Shown piece by piece: positions 36,573 to 48,900 of a stretch of 64,000 bases of DNA; within the stretch, counting starts at the first letter, position 1, and each line of letters starts with the position of its first letter. Source of the DNA: Pholis gunnellus (lineage: Eukaryota; Chordata; Actinopteri; Perciformes; Pholidae); the NCBI GenBank assembly GCA_910591455.2, contig OU342821.1:16753787-16817786 (forward strand), in the 5' to 3' direction. The translations under genes and the position numbers were made by a program. The notes below the pieces were generated by a model. The model searched no databases, was not told the DNA's origin, and worked only from the letters and a program-made list of their open reading frames with translations.

Positions 36573-38507
36573 GTGAGTATCTGTAAAATTGAAGCAGACA
36601 CGTTTTGCACCCTCTGTGTGCGCAATAGGGTTTTTACGCGCAAGAATGTCACAGATGTTTAACAAAAAATAAAATGCAGTCCAATACATATATTCGCCAG
36701 AAAGTAATGGAATATAGATTGATCCAAACGGAAATTAAAATAAAGATTGTGCGAAACACCAACAGAGTTTTAACCTTATGGATTAATACACGATACCAAC
36801 AAACAGGCAGGAAATGGTTAATTAAACTTAGCTGTTAGAACCTTGTGTTCCCGTTTAAGATCGTTGTGGTTAGATAACACAATCTAAGGCACAAGTGCAT
36901 TCGTTCACACTCTTGCCGTTTGCTGTTTAAAAAACAGCATTTACAAAGATGTATCATGTGGTTTAGGTAAGAGTAGTCAACTCATGTTATTTGAACACTC
37001 TGAGAGTTCGCTCATTTTAGCTCTCATCTACAGACTTCAATGTTCAGCCTGAGCGAGAGCTAAGGATCAGAGGAGAACGTGAGATTTCTGCAGGTGTTTG
37101 GTCATGCAGTGAGTGCAGAATGACACGAGCATTCTTGCATCTTTGGGCTCAAAGTCTGTGTTGAAGGAGAGGTTCACAGTCTGTGTTTAAACAACAGTCA
37201 GGTTCCAAAATTAACAGTTGTCTGCTCGCTGTAAACACTACTGGGGACAACAAAACATAGTCCCCATTCTGTGTCAATATACATTAAGTTCAGCTGAAGT
37301 TAATATGAGGCTTCTGCAGTCTGAGTTAAATCAATCTGATGAAATTCTCACCAATGCTGCTGTCTTTGTAGAGCAAAAGTCTCTCACGATAACTTAACAT
37401 AAACTCAGGAATTGTTTTTGGCATAGAACAAGGACTAGTTAAAGAGGGAGAATTTAAAGGTCCAGTGTGAACACGAGGAATGATTACAGCAAGCAAAGTC
37501 GTCTTACATGTGCAGGGCATTGCTTTAGACTTGGAAAATGTGAACCTTTTTAGAAAATGTCAAACATTAAGGCTTGTGCGGCTCTGGTTTTGTTAAATGA
37601 TGACTCTTGATTAGACCCTGGGGAAGCTCAGTGGCCAAAGGCATCTTAGAATGACTGATGATGAGAACTGTTTCTACTGGCCTCTTGCCATCTCTACACT
37701 GCTGTGGTTACACAGCAGTTACATTCAGCCAAGTGTCTATTTAGATTTGATCATTCCATGTCAACCTAATATGTTATATAAACAATTATGTTAGTCTTCT
37801 AAATGAAGTGTAGACAGGTTTGGGCTTGCAAAAACACAATTGATGCTGCACTTGAAATGCTGTTCCATGCTCATTTATGTGACAACCAAACAACACGTTC
37901 CTAAGTTCATCTATTGTTTTCTCTCCTTTCCTATCAGCTGAGGATCTTTGTGAATCAGCTGTACAGAAACCAGACAGAAGAGCTTTTCGGGTTGAATAAA
38001 GACTTGCTGGCCATCCGCATGGCCTCCGTCAACCCCATCTTAGACCCTTGGATCTACATCCTGCTCAGAAAGACAGTGGTCCTCAAGCTGATGGAGAAAA
38101 TAAAGTGTCTGTTCTGCAAAATGGGCGGGCGGGGACGAAGGAACGGCGGGCAGTTCCGCTGTGCCGACGGCCGCCTCTCCTCCTCCATCATCTCACGAGA
38201 CTCTCCCTCGATGGTGTCGCGAGAGCTGAAGGAAATTGTGAGCACCTCACAGACCTTCTTGTACCCGTCTGAGGGAACCACGAGGTCATCTCTTGCAGGG
38301 GCACCGGGTGGCTCCAGCCCACCAGTTGCACAGACGTTACAGGGCCCCCAGGAGGTCGAGGGGCCTCAAAGGGAGCCTTCACACAGTGAATTAGGGGACA
38401 GAGCGGCAGGCGAGCCGTTGAAAGAGCTTCTGATGTGTCGCAAGGACCTGGCTCTACATGTGACCTTCACGGATGAGACTGCGAACATACAGGAGAAATG
38501 CATATGA
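35796..38507 (+). CDS. ptger4: Prostaglandin E2 receptor EP4 subtype
   Basis: A class A G-protein-coupled receptor of the plasma membrane that binds PGE2 and raises cAMP through Gs. Two exons, 35796-36572 and 37938-38507, join in phase 0 to 448 aa (human 488). Seen: N-glycosylation site NST at residue 2; TM1 FIFGVVGNVIAIVVL (18-32); intracellular SRKEQKETTFYTLVCGLAVT; TM2 SPVTIATY; Cys83 and Cys161 for the TM3-loop disulfide; ERY (107-109); the prostanoid-receptor loop motif TWCFIDW (159-165); FRRRRSF-like basic end of loop 3 (RRRRSFRRLAG, 225-235); TM6 EIQMVILLIATSVVVLICSI; TM7 RMASVNPILDPWIYILLRK with the ligand-binding Arg286; and a C-terminus ending EKCI as in mammals. Loop 3 lacks the Ala-rich insert of human EP4. 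Teleosts have several EP4 paralogues and I cannot say which this is. Confidence 0.95.
36573..37937 (+). other. ptger4 intron
   Basis: 1365 bases, GT-AG. Reading straight through from exon 1 stays open for 29 codons to a stop at 36660-36662. No other feature seen. Confidence 0.85.
37938..38507 (+). CDS. ptger4: ptger4 coding exon 2
   Basis: The acceptor ctttcctatcag precedes LRIFVNQLYRN. Encodes residues 260-448: the third extracellular loop with NQT (269), TM7 and a Ser/Thr-rich cytoplasmic tail with several likely phosphorylation sites. Confidence 0.95.
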   Translation: MRIFVNQLYRNQTEELFGLNKDLLAIRMASVNPILDPWIYILLRKTVVLKLMEKIKCLFCKMGGRGRRNGGQFRCADGRLSSSIISRDSPSMVSRELKEIVSTSQTFLYPSEGTTRSSLAGAPGGSSPPVAQTLQGPQEVEGPQREPSHSELGDRAAGEPLKELLMCRKDLALHVTFTDETANIQEKCI

Positions 38508-39521
38508 CAGTTAGCATGATCTCCAAAAAGCATTCGTCACTGTAATAGAAATGTCCTGGGACTTCAGATAAGAATGAACAAAGACCGGATAACAAAGGAA
38601 ACGCATCTGTAGATATGTTGCGGCATGCTATTTGACAAATGTATTATTGAACTAAATACCCGTTATCAATGTATTACTCCTCAGTCATAACATACCACAA
38701 AAACCATATTGTTGAGTACAATCTCAACATCAACTAAACCACGGAGAACAACATGACGTTGAGGAGCTCTTCTGTTGCACTTTTTGTTAAACCACTGCGA
38801 GGCTGTTTTCACAACCTGCCAGATGACTATAACAGATGAATATTAAAATGTGAAAAGTGTACATGACGTTAATTTAATGTAAGTATGAAAATTGTATTGT
38901 TTCAATTGTATTGTTATCGTCTTCTCTGTGAGAAGGTCCAGATCGTTTGGAGCCATTTTAAATTGGTACAAGATGAATATCTTCTGTTTTTTTTTGCTAC
39001 GCAGAAACATTTGCAAACAATTTGGTCCAACTGGTTGACAGAGGAGCTGACATTCATGCTAGAATAATACTATCCCCTGCATTTCATAACAAAAGGCAGC
39101 TATGGCTTTTCCACTATACAGACACGGGAGGACATTAAGAGGCCTTCTAACATAACGTGTTAATATGAAATCATTAATTTACTCTTTCCAGCCCATTACT
39201 TCAAAACGATTAAACCAACTTCATCTCATTTTACTTCAGTGTAATGTGTAATTCCTCTCATCTAATCAGACTTTATAGGGGAATTAAGAAGAGAAAAGAA
39301 ACTCACACATTTCCTGTCTGATGAGTTTATAGACATTTCACCTTTTCTTTCAATGGATTTCTTAGATAGAGTTCTATAAAGATTGATATAAATACCGTGT
39401 TCATATTTCAATGTTAAGGTTGTTGTTGTAGCAACAACTGGTGTCAAATTTACCACAAAATGTTAAATCTCTTGTGAAAAGACTAATGTTGTACCGAACT
39501 CTTAAATACACAGAAAATAAA
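38508..39521 (+). other. Probable ptger4 3' untranslated region
   Basis: About 1 kb between the stop codon and the poly(A) signal. AT-rich with no open frame of interest. The cleavage site is inferred. Confidence 0.55.
39516..39521 (+). terminator. Candidate poly(A) signal of ptger4
   Basis: AATAAA followed about 25 bases later by the T/G-rich stretch cacttttttggtttggttc, a good cleavage context. Confidence 0.6.
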
Positions 39522-41872
39522 AGTTGGTAAATATTCATATACACTTGTGTCACTTTTTTGGTTTGGTTCAGGATCAGAGTGAAGTATGTTGATGTGATAT
39601 TTCTTAAATATTCATGGTGAATATGTAGAGTGTGATGTAAAGTAGGAGAGGGGACTTATGAGAGGAACATTGAGAGCTGAAGGGAAGTTTATGGATGGAA
39701 AGTTAATCTGCTCATTTATTCATTAATTCATTGTCTTTATCCAAAATGCACAAAAATTCACTAGTTACAGCCTCTTACATGTGAGGTTTTGCTTTTTATT
39801 ATTGTAAATAGAATTTGGAAAGGAGTTGTATTTCAAAAGAATGTGCTTATTTTATTTTATAGCTCAAAAGATAAATGAAATCATCGATAGTATGATCTGC
39901 ATTTTAAACAAAAAATTAAAGAATTGTGAGTTGCATCCCTATCTGCACAGAAACAGAATCTAATTAACCTGAACGAGGCCTCTACACGCCGCCGCCTTTG
40001 TGAATCGTTGCTGAAAATGAAATATTGATCCGTCCTCGATAGGACGACATTGAAGATGTAAATTATAGTCAGTCCTGATCACTTGAGGTTAATGGATGGC
40101 AGCCACATCTCTAACATTAAAAAGTGATGGAGAGCAATGTACAAAGAAAAGTTGCTACGCTTTAAAAAAAATGAAAACCCTAATTTATAGTATTTACTGT
40201 AAAATGAATATTACAGCAGATTCTAACTGAAGTTCAAGCATGTCTTCAAATAAATCATCGTTAGTGTCCTGCTAGCAGCTGAGAAAACAGCGCTGATGGC
40301 GAAAGACATTTCTAACCAATAGCTAGTTGAGCTGGAACAGCGCCGCTCACCTGCAGACAGATGCTTTCTTCACCAGAAGATTTTCAGATCCAGTGTGACC
40401 GACGTCCAGAACCTTCTGAGAGCAGTGAAACCTCCCTCTGAGACCAGTATCCCATTAAAGAGAGAAATCAGTACAAGCTGTAGAGTCCTCCAGGAGGAAT
40501 AGTGATCGACAAAATAGTTGATAAGATTTTAACAGACGGCGAAATGAGAAAATATGTCATCAGCCAACCGCAATAACACATTAGGTGTGTGTGTGCAAAC
40601 AATTGGCTATTAGAAAATGCCACTTAAAGCAGTGAGTGTTCATGATGTGGCATTTTAGAGCATGAATGGAGTTAAGAGTAAAAAGGAAATTCCAGGAATT
40701 TATGGACACAAAAATGCTAACAGTATTCGTACTGTTACATTTGGGCTCGGGGTCATTTTAGGGTTGAGGAGAATGATGATTTAAAATTAAATCAGATATA
40801 TTAGATACACTCTGAAGTATTGAGCACCTTCAATAGATAAGTTATAATCACTGTAACATACTGTTTTCTGGGTCATTGAACTGTGTGTAGGCCTATTTGT
40901 TTCTATATGCCGGCAGAACAACCTGCGATTGCTCGCGGCCTCTTACGTGGAGACGTCTGTCAGAGACACTCCACTGATGTGCACTATTTATACTCATCCT
41001 CACCCATGGCTTTCCTCACAGGGACGACAGTGGCAGACATCTGCACAGCGGCATTCCTGGGCTTCACCGTGCACTCATCCATTCCCTCACTCGTAGGAAG
41101 ATCTGAGTCCCAATCTTGTGTAGAGAGTGGAACATATTCTCCACACAGGGCTGACATGGTGTGAACAGTTTGTGATTCGGTGTGTGTTATCGGGTTTTGT
41201 GGAGCAGAACTATGGTCGTGCGGTTGTTGTATGTTGATGTAAGGCGGACCTGTGCAAAGCACAAGGGTGCGAAAACAATCTTCATTACAACTCAAGTGCG
41301 CAGCAGCTGGACTATGTCCAGATACATGTGTATTTAATATAAACTCACTTGGCACACCCTGATTGCACACAAGGGATCTCCATCTAAGTTATTGTGCAAC
41401 TTTGTAAAACAACATCTGCACCAGCTATGATTTAGGTGTTACAGATGAGGGCGTGTCTACTGATGTCATCATTTTCTCTTTGTTTTCTCTTTGTATTTAA
41501 TTTAGATTGATTTGTAGAGAAGCGTTCTCTTTGTCTTGTTTAAAAATGAAACCCTTTGTTTTGTAATCAAGGAAGACATAGTGGGACAGCATTGTCTCCT
41601 TTCCTTTCTTAAAGGACGGTCCAATGTTCCCTATGCTAAAGGAGATAAGAAATGAATTCGACCAGCTCTTATCATGCAGGTCAAGCAGGAACGACTATTT
41701 GACCACAGCCAAAGTCTGGTTACTTCTTCAAGCTTTAGCTCAACTTTGGAACAAGTCTGTAAACATCTTGCAACTCATCTCCAGATAACATAAAAGTGCA
41801 AGACATCCAATGGACTCAAAAGAGAAAACAAAGAAAACAAACAAAGGGAACTATCACATATTTTGATTCATG
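39522..41872. other. Convergent intergenic region, ptger4 to ttc33
   Basis: 2.3 kb between the two predicted poly(A) sites. It contains only the uncertain minus-strand open frame at 40984-41370. Confidence 0.55.
40984..41370 (-). CDS. Orphan open reading frame, unknown product
   Basis: A minus-strand frame of about 128 codons with no good ATG at its left end. It reads like a polar, acidic protein tail with tyrosine motifs (GPPYINI, GEYVPLS) and ends GEDEYK before TAG. A plausible splice acceptor, gtgctttgcacag, lies at about 41252, just before GPPYINI. It could be a terminal exon, a decayed exon or chance; I do not recognise the family. It lies downstream of the predicted ttc33 poly(A) site on the same strand and no partner exons are evident. 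Confidence 0.2.
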   Translation of the reverse strand: MCNQGVPSEFILNTHVSGHSPAAAHLSCNEDCFRTLVLCTGPPYINIQQPHDHSSAPQNPITHTESQTVHTMSALCGEYVPLSTQDWDSDLPTSEGMDECTVKPRNAAVQMSATVVPVRKAMGEDEYK

Positions 41873-41878
41873 TTTATT
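41873..41878 (-). terminator. Candidate poly(A) signal of ttc33
   Basis: AATAAA on the minus strand, followed by the T/G-rich run tttgtttgttttctttgttt. This gives a 3' untranslated region of about 0.7 kb. Confidence 0.6.
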
Positions 41879-42545
41879 CACTCATCGACAATTTGCCGAG
41901 CATGCACGCTCTCAGCCATTAACATCCAACTAATCAGAGTGGATGAATCCACGATCTGGATGTTCTAGGGAAGACTGGGAACTATTTTATTCTGTTTAAT
42001 CATCAGTCGTGTGCCTTAATCTTGGAGGATAAATTATTCTGAAAGATGAATCAATCTCATGTGCTATAGGAGCAAACGGCCGAACAAAAATCTTTGATTT
42101 GATACAGAATCCCAAATGAAAAGTGCACCGTTTGAAATCCTGTTTTTATTTCCATTCAAACCTACGGACTCTATCAAGTGGAAGAATCTCATTTCAGAGT
42201 GTCAGAAAGTAGATCCTAATGTTACCACAGAGTACATTAGCTATCAGCTAAACGTGTTATTGTGCTATGAGGGGAAACACAGAACTAGAAGATGCTCAAG
42301 CTTAGAGCTTCAAAACATGTACAAACTTGACTTCACATTTTACAAAATTAAAATTAAAAAGGGATGGAAAATGTAAACCAACACAACTCGACTGTTTTGT
42401 ATTCTGACGTATTTAAACCGTCACCACAATTTGCCAGTTACTTTATGCTACAGGGTCACACACACACACTCGCTGTGGTTTCAGAAATAACAACATTCAG
42501 TCCGAACGAATGTAACCGGGAACATCAACTCATTCTGAAACCATT

Positions 42546-42920
42546 TCAAAGTCCTCTTACTTTGACAAACTGTTCTTGTAACGGCGTCGCTGCATCCTCT
42601 GATCCCTCTTCCCCAGCGAGTACATTTCTTATATTCCCCTCAGCGTCTATGACCACGGCGGTCCTCTTCAGCTCCTCGTAGCGCGTCTGTCGCTCTGCGA
42701 CCGCCACGCAGGCGGCGAGCACCTCATCGGACTCAAAATCGTAGTCCTGCTCGAGCTCCGGGGCATGAAGGATCTGCTCTTTGGCCTCCTCCTCTTGCCG
42801 AGTCTTCTCCTTGGTCGCTAAGTGCTGCTTCTGTAGCCTCCATGCCCACTCCAGGTCCTCCTGCCACAGGGTGCGCTCTGATGGGCACAGGTGGATCGCA
42901 ACCTGGAAGGACCTCACAGC
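42546..42920 (-). CDS. ttc33: ttc33 last coding exon
   Basis: 375 bases including the stop, residues 148-271, starting AVRSFQVAIHL after the acceptor cccgtatag. Ends FVKVRGL, close to the mammalian terminus. Confidence 0.93.
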   Translation of the reverse strand, partial: AVRSFQVAIHLCPSERTLWQEDLEWAWRLQKQHLATKEKTRQEEEAKEQILHAPELEQDYDFESDEVLAACVAVAERQTRYEELKRTAVVIDAEGNIRNVLAGEEGSEDAATPLQEQFVKVRGL

Positions 42921-45900
42921 CTATACGGGGGAACAAGTTCGGCATGAGCTTAAGAGTTCAAACACAAGCTTTTACGGGTGGCCATGAAAGATGGGTGAAG
43001 GCATGTTTATGGTCTCCAAACAAACTGAAAAGTTCAGCCCGAATTCTTTACGGCCTTTTCGCGGGGTTCACCGTTACTCTCACAGATGGATGGTATGCCG
43101 TTGACATCTGTGGAGCTGAATGTGCAGGTCGGGTACATCATGGGCCCGTCGACCAGCAAGACTCCTAACATTCTTTGTGCTCTGCTGCAGGTCGATTTAT
43201 GGTTTCATGAAGAAGACGCCAATAGCTCTCAGCTGACTGTGCAGTGTGTAGATCGATGTGTCCCACCGAACAGAAATAAAAAACGTCCGCTGTCGTCCGT
43301 GGGACCTAATGTCAAGCTTTAGCTGGGACTGTTGTAAGTCCAGTAAATCCATCCGTGCATGCTATCTGAGGGGACTGATCATGAATCTGTTCTGACAGAT
43401 GTCTGGTTATGTAATATGGTAATGAAGCCTATTAAATAAATGACATTTGGGTGAACTTGAATCCACTTAAAGAGTTCAAGATTATAAAAAAAATATAACA
43501 ATAGAATAATCTTCTGAGGCTCTGTAACAGCTTAGTGAGGTCTTTTTGAGGCAGTTCTCAAACTAAATATGAAAAGAAAGGTTGAACTGGGAGAATGCAG
43601 ATTTCTACCAGAGGAGACACGTCAATCTGTTGGAAGTTGTTAAAACTACGGTACAAAACACTCGAGGGCAACAGCCAAGTTTTTTTTTTTGGCCTGTCAT
43701 CAAGATACGCACTGAATTAACATTAATTATTGACAGCTTGATTAGCTGCTGCTGCTGCTGGCGATGCAATACCGGCTGCAACAGCGCGTGACCGGTATTG
43801 TTTTCACCATGCGCGTGTGTTTGTGAGTCATCAAGGGCAAATATATGGTCCTGGAGACACATACTGGAGCGGGAACCACCACAGAAGTGGTATTGAGAAC
43901 TTTGCCAGGTGTTAAATACGTCTGTCTGTCTGTCTGTCTGTCTGAGGTCTGAGCAAAGGGTGCAGCAAGCAGGAATTGGGGCCACTTTATGCCCCACTGG
44001 TCTGTAGTTTGTGTTGTGAATGCTTTGTGACTGTAAACTGAGAGATAAAAGACTCAATAACAGATTTGTGTCGACGCTTAGAGAGTCTGTGTATTTTGCC
44101 GTGCAACCAAATTCTTCACATTCACACAGTCTGGTCCCGCTGTAGAGCCTAAACAGCATGGATTACAGTAAAGAAAGGATCTGCATTTCATCTGGTTTAT
44201 TTAATAATAATCCTTAGGATCAGCTCATCTCTAATGGAAGTCGCACGAGTTGTCCAACAAGCGCCGTGTACAGATGAGAAGACGCATCTCTGATGAGTTA
44301 ACGTCCTACTGAGAGCTCAGCTTTCTCAGTTGCACCTGTTCCCAGTGATACGGTGAGGCACACTGCTTACGGAAATCCAATTTAAATCAGTCCATTAGTC
44401 ATTCATGGGACAAAGGCCTCGTGGCCAACCTGTGATACAAGTCAGGCCGAGGAAGTATCATCGATGCATCGAACGCCAAGAATTTAACGACCAGGACAAA
44501 AAAACTTCCCAACTGGCATTTGTTAACCCTAAACAAGCAAAAGGATCACCTCCAACTAATTATTTAGTATTGAAACAAAAAATAAACCGGTCTGTGAAAT
44601 GTTCCCCACCTGTAAATTAAATACGTCTTTGACAGGTTAACTGCAATAGAGTTTAGACTTATGACACAGTCTGTTCCCAAAACAACAAGTTCAATCTTGA
44701 ACAGACTAAACCACGACCTGGTTTCCAAAGCAATGCTTCAACAGACAAAATGCCACAGTAGGCAGATTAACCGGCTTTATCATAATCATGAGGAGATGAA
44801 TGGCGATGGAAAACATTAAGAGAAGGGTTTGAAAAAAGAAATCAGAAGCTATATGTTCATTTTATTTGGGTACTTTCCAGGAGTGGAAGTTAAAGAAGGG
44901 AAAGAACAGACTTATGGGGGAATCACATTTGCACAAACAGGCACTACTCAAACATGTTGATGCACTCAAAGCTCCAAAACGTGACTGAACAGGCCTTGCT
45001 AAAAATAGATGTGCCTTTTTTCCCCCCACTGTTCCTTTCCAATAACTTCATTATACAACGAGGCGTGTCTATATTTGGTTTAGTTTTAGCGCAGGTAACT
45101 TTCAACACGTCCCATTGTTGCTTCTGATGCCGTAAGACAGCTCTCTCGCTCTAGGAGTGACATGCGGTGCCATTAGGAGAAGGGTTTCGGAGTACAGCCT
45201 TGTTTGCTTGGCTCTGAATGGGCGGACGGTGTAACTGAGATCCGTGGGTTCCATGCACCCCACAGGTCCCGGCGTGTTCTGCGGCAATTTGAGCAATCGT
45301 CCAAGCCCGCGGGGCGAATGGGTGTGCGCTTTGAAAGGGGAACATCTCAGGAGGAGTTTGCAGAAAGAAGTAAACAGAAGTAACTGACGTACCTTGACAG
45401 CCGTTCAAAAGCGAAGACGCAACTGATTTATAGCTGGCTACAAAAAGAGGCGTTAGTTTATTGCAAAAATCAAACATTCACAAGAGAAACGGGGCCCTTC
45501 CAATGACGATCACTCGTGACTGAACGAGCAGGAGGCCGTGAATTGTTATGCAACACTACTGCGTGGACGCATAGTGTTTGCATGGGCAAAATGGCAAAAC
45601 GATACTCTGCATCTGCAATTATCAATGTCACGATGTTTGTTTTTTTCATATCTCCTCTCGCTGCGAGTCACACATTCCTCCACCTAGTGTTCGCATTTGT
45701 CGACAGCCCTGAATAAGTTTGCCCGTTGGACAGCTTTTGCAAGCACAGCGCATTCTATTTTGTTTTCCATTTGGAGCGCGCTGCCAGCCAAACTCACCAG
45801 GTCCACCTCTCCCAGGTTGAGCTGGGCACGGCCCAGAGTCTGCCAGCCCTCCCACCAAAGGGGGCGGAACTTCACCGCCATCTCGGCCGCCTTCACCGCA

Positions 45901-48900
45901 GGAAACACTTCCTGTAAAATGGTCAGTACCTGTGGAGAAACCACAAAAAAACGATTAAAGACTCTTTAGGAGCACATGTGTGATTCCCAATATTAATTAT
46001 ATTTGATATCATTGCATAGCGGGCCCAGCAGAGTCTTTGGTATCCTCTTTTATTCAGACACTGAGTGGAGAGATGCGTGCAGTCACAACTTTGCTTTGTT
46101 GTACAAGACAAGCTGTCAAGAAGCTTAAACCAATAATGCTTCATTTGCATAACAATATGAGAGCTGTAAAACATATCAACATGCACGGGGCGTAGAGTTT
46201 TTGGTTCATGCTTTCAAACATACATATCACAATGGAACATAGCAATTAGTGTTAATTGGAAAAGAGCAATTAGCCTCATGACTTTACCACACAATCCACC
46301 ACACGTTTTAACGAGCTGAGCTGGAATGCAGGCAAGAGGATGTGATAACAGTTTGGCAAATGGAGCCAATTTCCTCCCGAGCGCACCACAGTCTGCTGTG
46401 ACAGACGTTCAGAGTGACAGGTGGCGCATTAGGGCACAATGCTGACTGACTTCAATTGGGAGAAAGTGATGAAGGGAAGCGGAGGACCAGCGTCGGTGAA
46501 ACCATCCTCGTCATGTGGATCAGTAATTGGAGCATGATGAGGTCTATTTATAGCTTGATAATGGGACAATAACAGGTTGGATGTGCTTTACATGTGTAGT
46601 CAAAATACATTGGAGCTCAATCGAAGCAGAAAAATGTCCGCGCTTATGTCATGATTCAAGTCAGTCATAGCAATGGAGGAAAAGAAGATCCCATTTGCGG
46701 TGGTTTTCAAGTCCTGGTCCTCTAATGATTTCCTTCTCGAATAACCTATAATGGATAATATTATATTAGGCAAGCAATGGTCGGGGCTATAAGGAGGTAT
46801 TTAATTGTGTTTGTTGTAGTAAATGGATAAGAAAGAATTGAGTTTGTCTGTCCTTCCTCCTCTGGCTTCTCCACCTCTCCCAAACACAGATGCCAATGTT
46901 AGAAGAAAAAGGAAAAGCAGCTGAGGAACAACGGCAAAATAAGAGCGAGAGAAAGAGGAAGTGAAACGACAGAAAGGAACAAGGAAGTGGAGCTAAAAAG
47001 CCAAAAACATTGAAGCCGTTGGAAACATGCGACTTTTAACAACAACTTTTAGTTCTGTCAGCGCTGCGGTGATATTGTGTATCTGGCATAAAACGCATTC
47101 CAAAGCAGCAGCCGAAAGAGGCTCTATGTGGCTGTGATGGCTGATAACAGTCACACACACACACAGGATACACCGCTAAATCGGTAGTTTACTCTTTTAA
47201 GACAAAATGAAGTATATAAATATAACAATGTACCTGAGACTTCATCTCATACAGCAGTGGGTTGTCTGGAGTCAGCTGGATGGCCTCGTCCAGCTTCTTA
47301 ATGGCCTCCCAGTGCCTGGAGAAAACACACACTGTGGGTCAAAACACACATGATAGAATGAAGAGATTAAATCACACAAACGGTGTTTCTTTATGGCATC
47401 ATAATTCGTGACCTGGTTGCTACTGGTGCACTTTAAATGGCAGTGTGATACATAACTCTAATAGATAAGCACGTGAGTTATTTATAGAGCATGTTTGTTG
47501 GCTATGATCTAAAGTTACACACAGATATCTTGCTCTACGTTGAGTCGAACACGGCTTTGTGTTCGGAGTCTTCGGATAATGCGGCGCTGAAGCGTGACGG
47601 ACTCAAATAGACAATCACATAAAGCAACGAAATTGGACGCTCAGGTCTACTGCCTCCGCCCTGAGATTTGATATACGTTACGTAACCGAGCACTCTGCCA
47701 CATGTTTGTTTGGTGGATATCATTAAAGCCCTTCTCCACATAATATAATAGAGAACCCAAACCTTCCCTGATCCCGTCTGTCCATTCTTGCATCGGACTT
47801 CTCAAAAGCTGAGTGAACTTTTATGAAGCGTAGCCGAGTCACATTTCAGTTTGCCATCACCTTGAGTTTTGTGCATTTTAGTTATTCCTTATTTTTAACG
47901 ACGAGCTCTTGACGCTGTACAGCTGCAAGCGTATACTGCAACACCTGTCCACCTGTAGAGTATAAACGGCTACAGCAGGCTAAGCAAATACGCACACACG
48001 GGTATACAGGGAAGCCCGTCAGGAGACCCTGAGACCCTGCTATTGGCTGCTTGTCAGATATGCAAAGAGAAACAAACAGGATTTGCATACATTTGAACAG
48101 AAGTCACACTGCAGCCTCACCACTGAGCTACTGATTTGTTTTGCATATTTTTTTTAACAAACTGAATGGACACATGAATCCGGGCTCAATGTTGTTCGAG
48201 TAAGAACTTCACTTCCCCAAAGTCAATTTGTACGTTGCACTATGCAAATTTTATTTATTGTGGTTATCAGCTAAAAGATGAAAGTTAATTGTCATGTATA
48301 ACCTTTATTTAAATAACTGAATTTGAACACGGACACGTTTTTTGGGGAAACTTGACGCGGCCTTTGAAAAGCGACTTGTGTCCAACATGGCTGAAGTTTC
48401 TCCCACATCCTTTAAGGCCTCCCAACTAAACTCTTGTTTCCAGGATAAATGAAATGCTCGCTTAAGCTTCAGCTCGTGAACGTTGCCTCTACCCGTCGCC
48501 ATTTTCTCAAGAAGCGGGCTAGGTTTACGAGCTCGACGTGGAGCCCTGATGAACATGATCATGCTCACTCCGACATCCCTCTCCTCCTCAAGTCAATATT
48601 GACTCAGGAATCATTTCACTAGAGCAATCAAGACAAAGGCGCGGAGAGATTATGAGGCGAAATCCCGGGTTTGACAAGACAATGTGTCTGTTGTGTGTAG
48701 ATCTTTTATAGCTTTATGAAGAAGGATGTCCTGAGCAATTAAAACCACACGAGACCATTAACACTGATCAGTTATAAAACTCGGATTACAGCCAGAACCA
48801 GGATCAAGCCTGAGAAGACACATACTACTGCTGTTCAACAGCAAGAGAGGAGTGAGGAAATGGAACTAGAGCAGTGTGGAAATCTTGCCGACACATGAGG

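Noticed and set aside
36197..36652. 151-codon minus-strand frame in ptger4 exon 1
   Set aside because: Antisense shadow of the receptor coding frame.
43605..44159. 184-codon minus-strand open frame with a short glutamine run in ttc33 intron
   Set aside because: It overlaps the TCTG microsatellite, has low complexity and no recognisable domain; chance is more likely. An LTR-like reading of 43980-44140 was considered but no paired ends or primer site could be shown.
45697..45969. Plus-strand frames over ttc33 exon 3
   Set aside because: Antisense shadows; the minus strand gives the TPR sequence.
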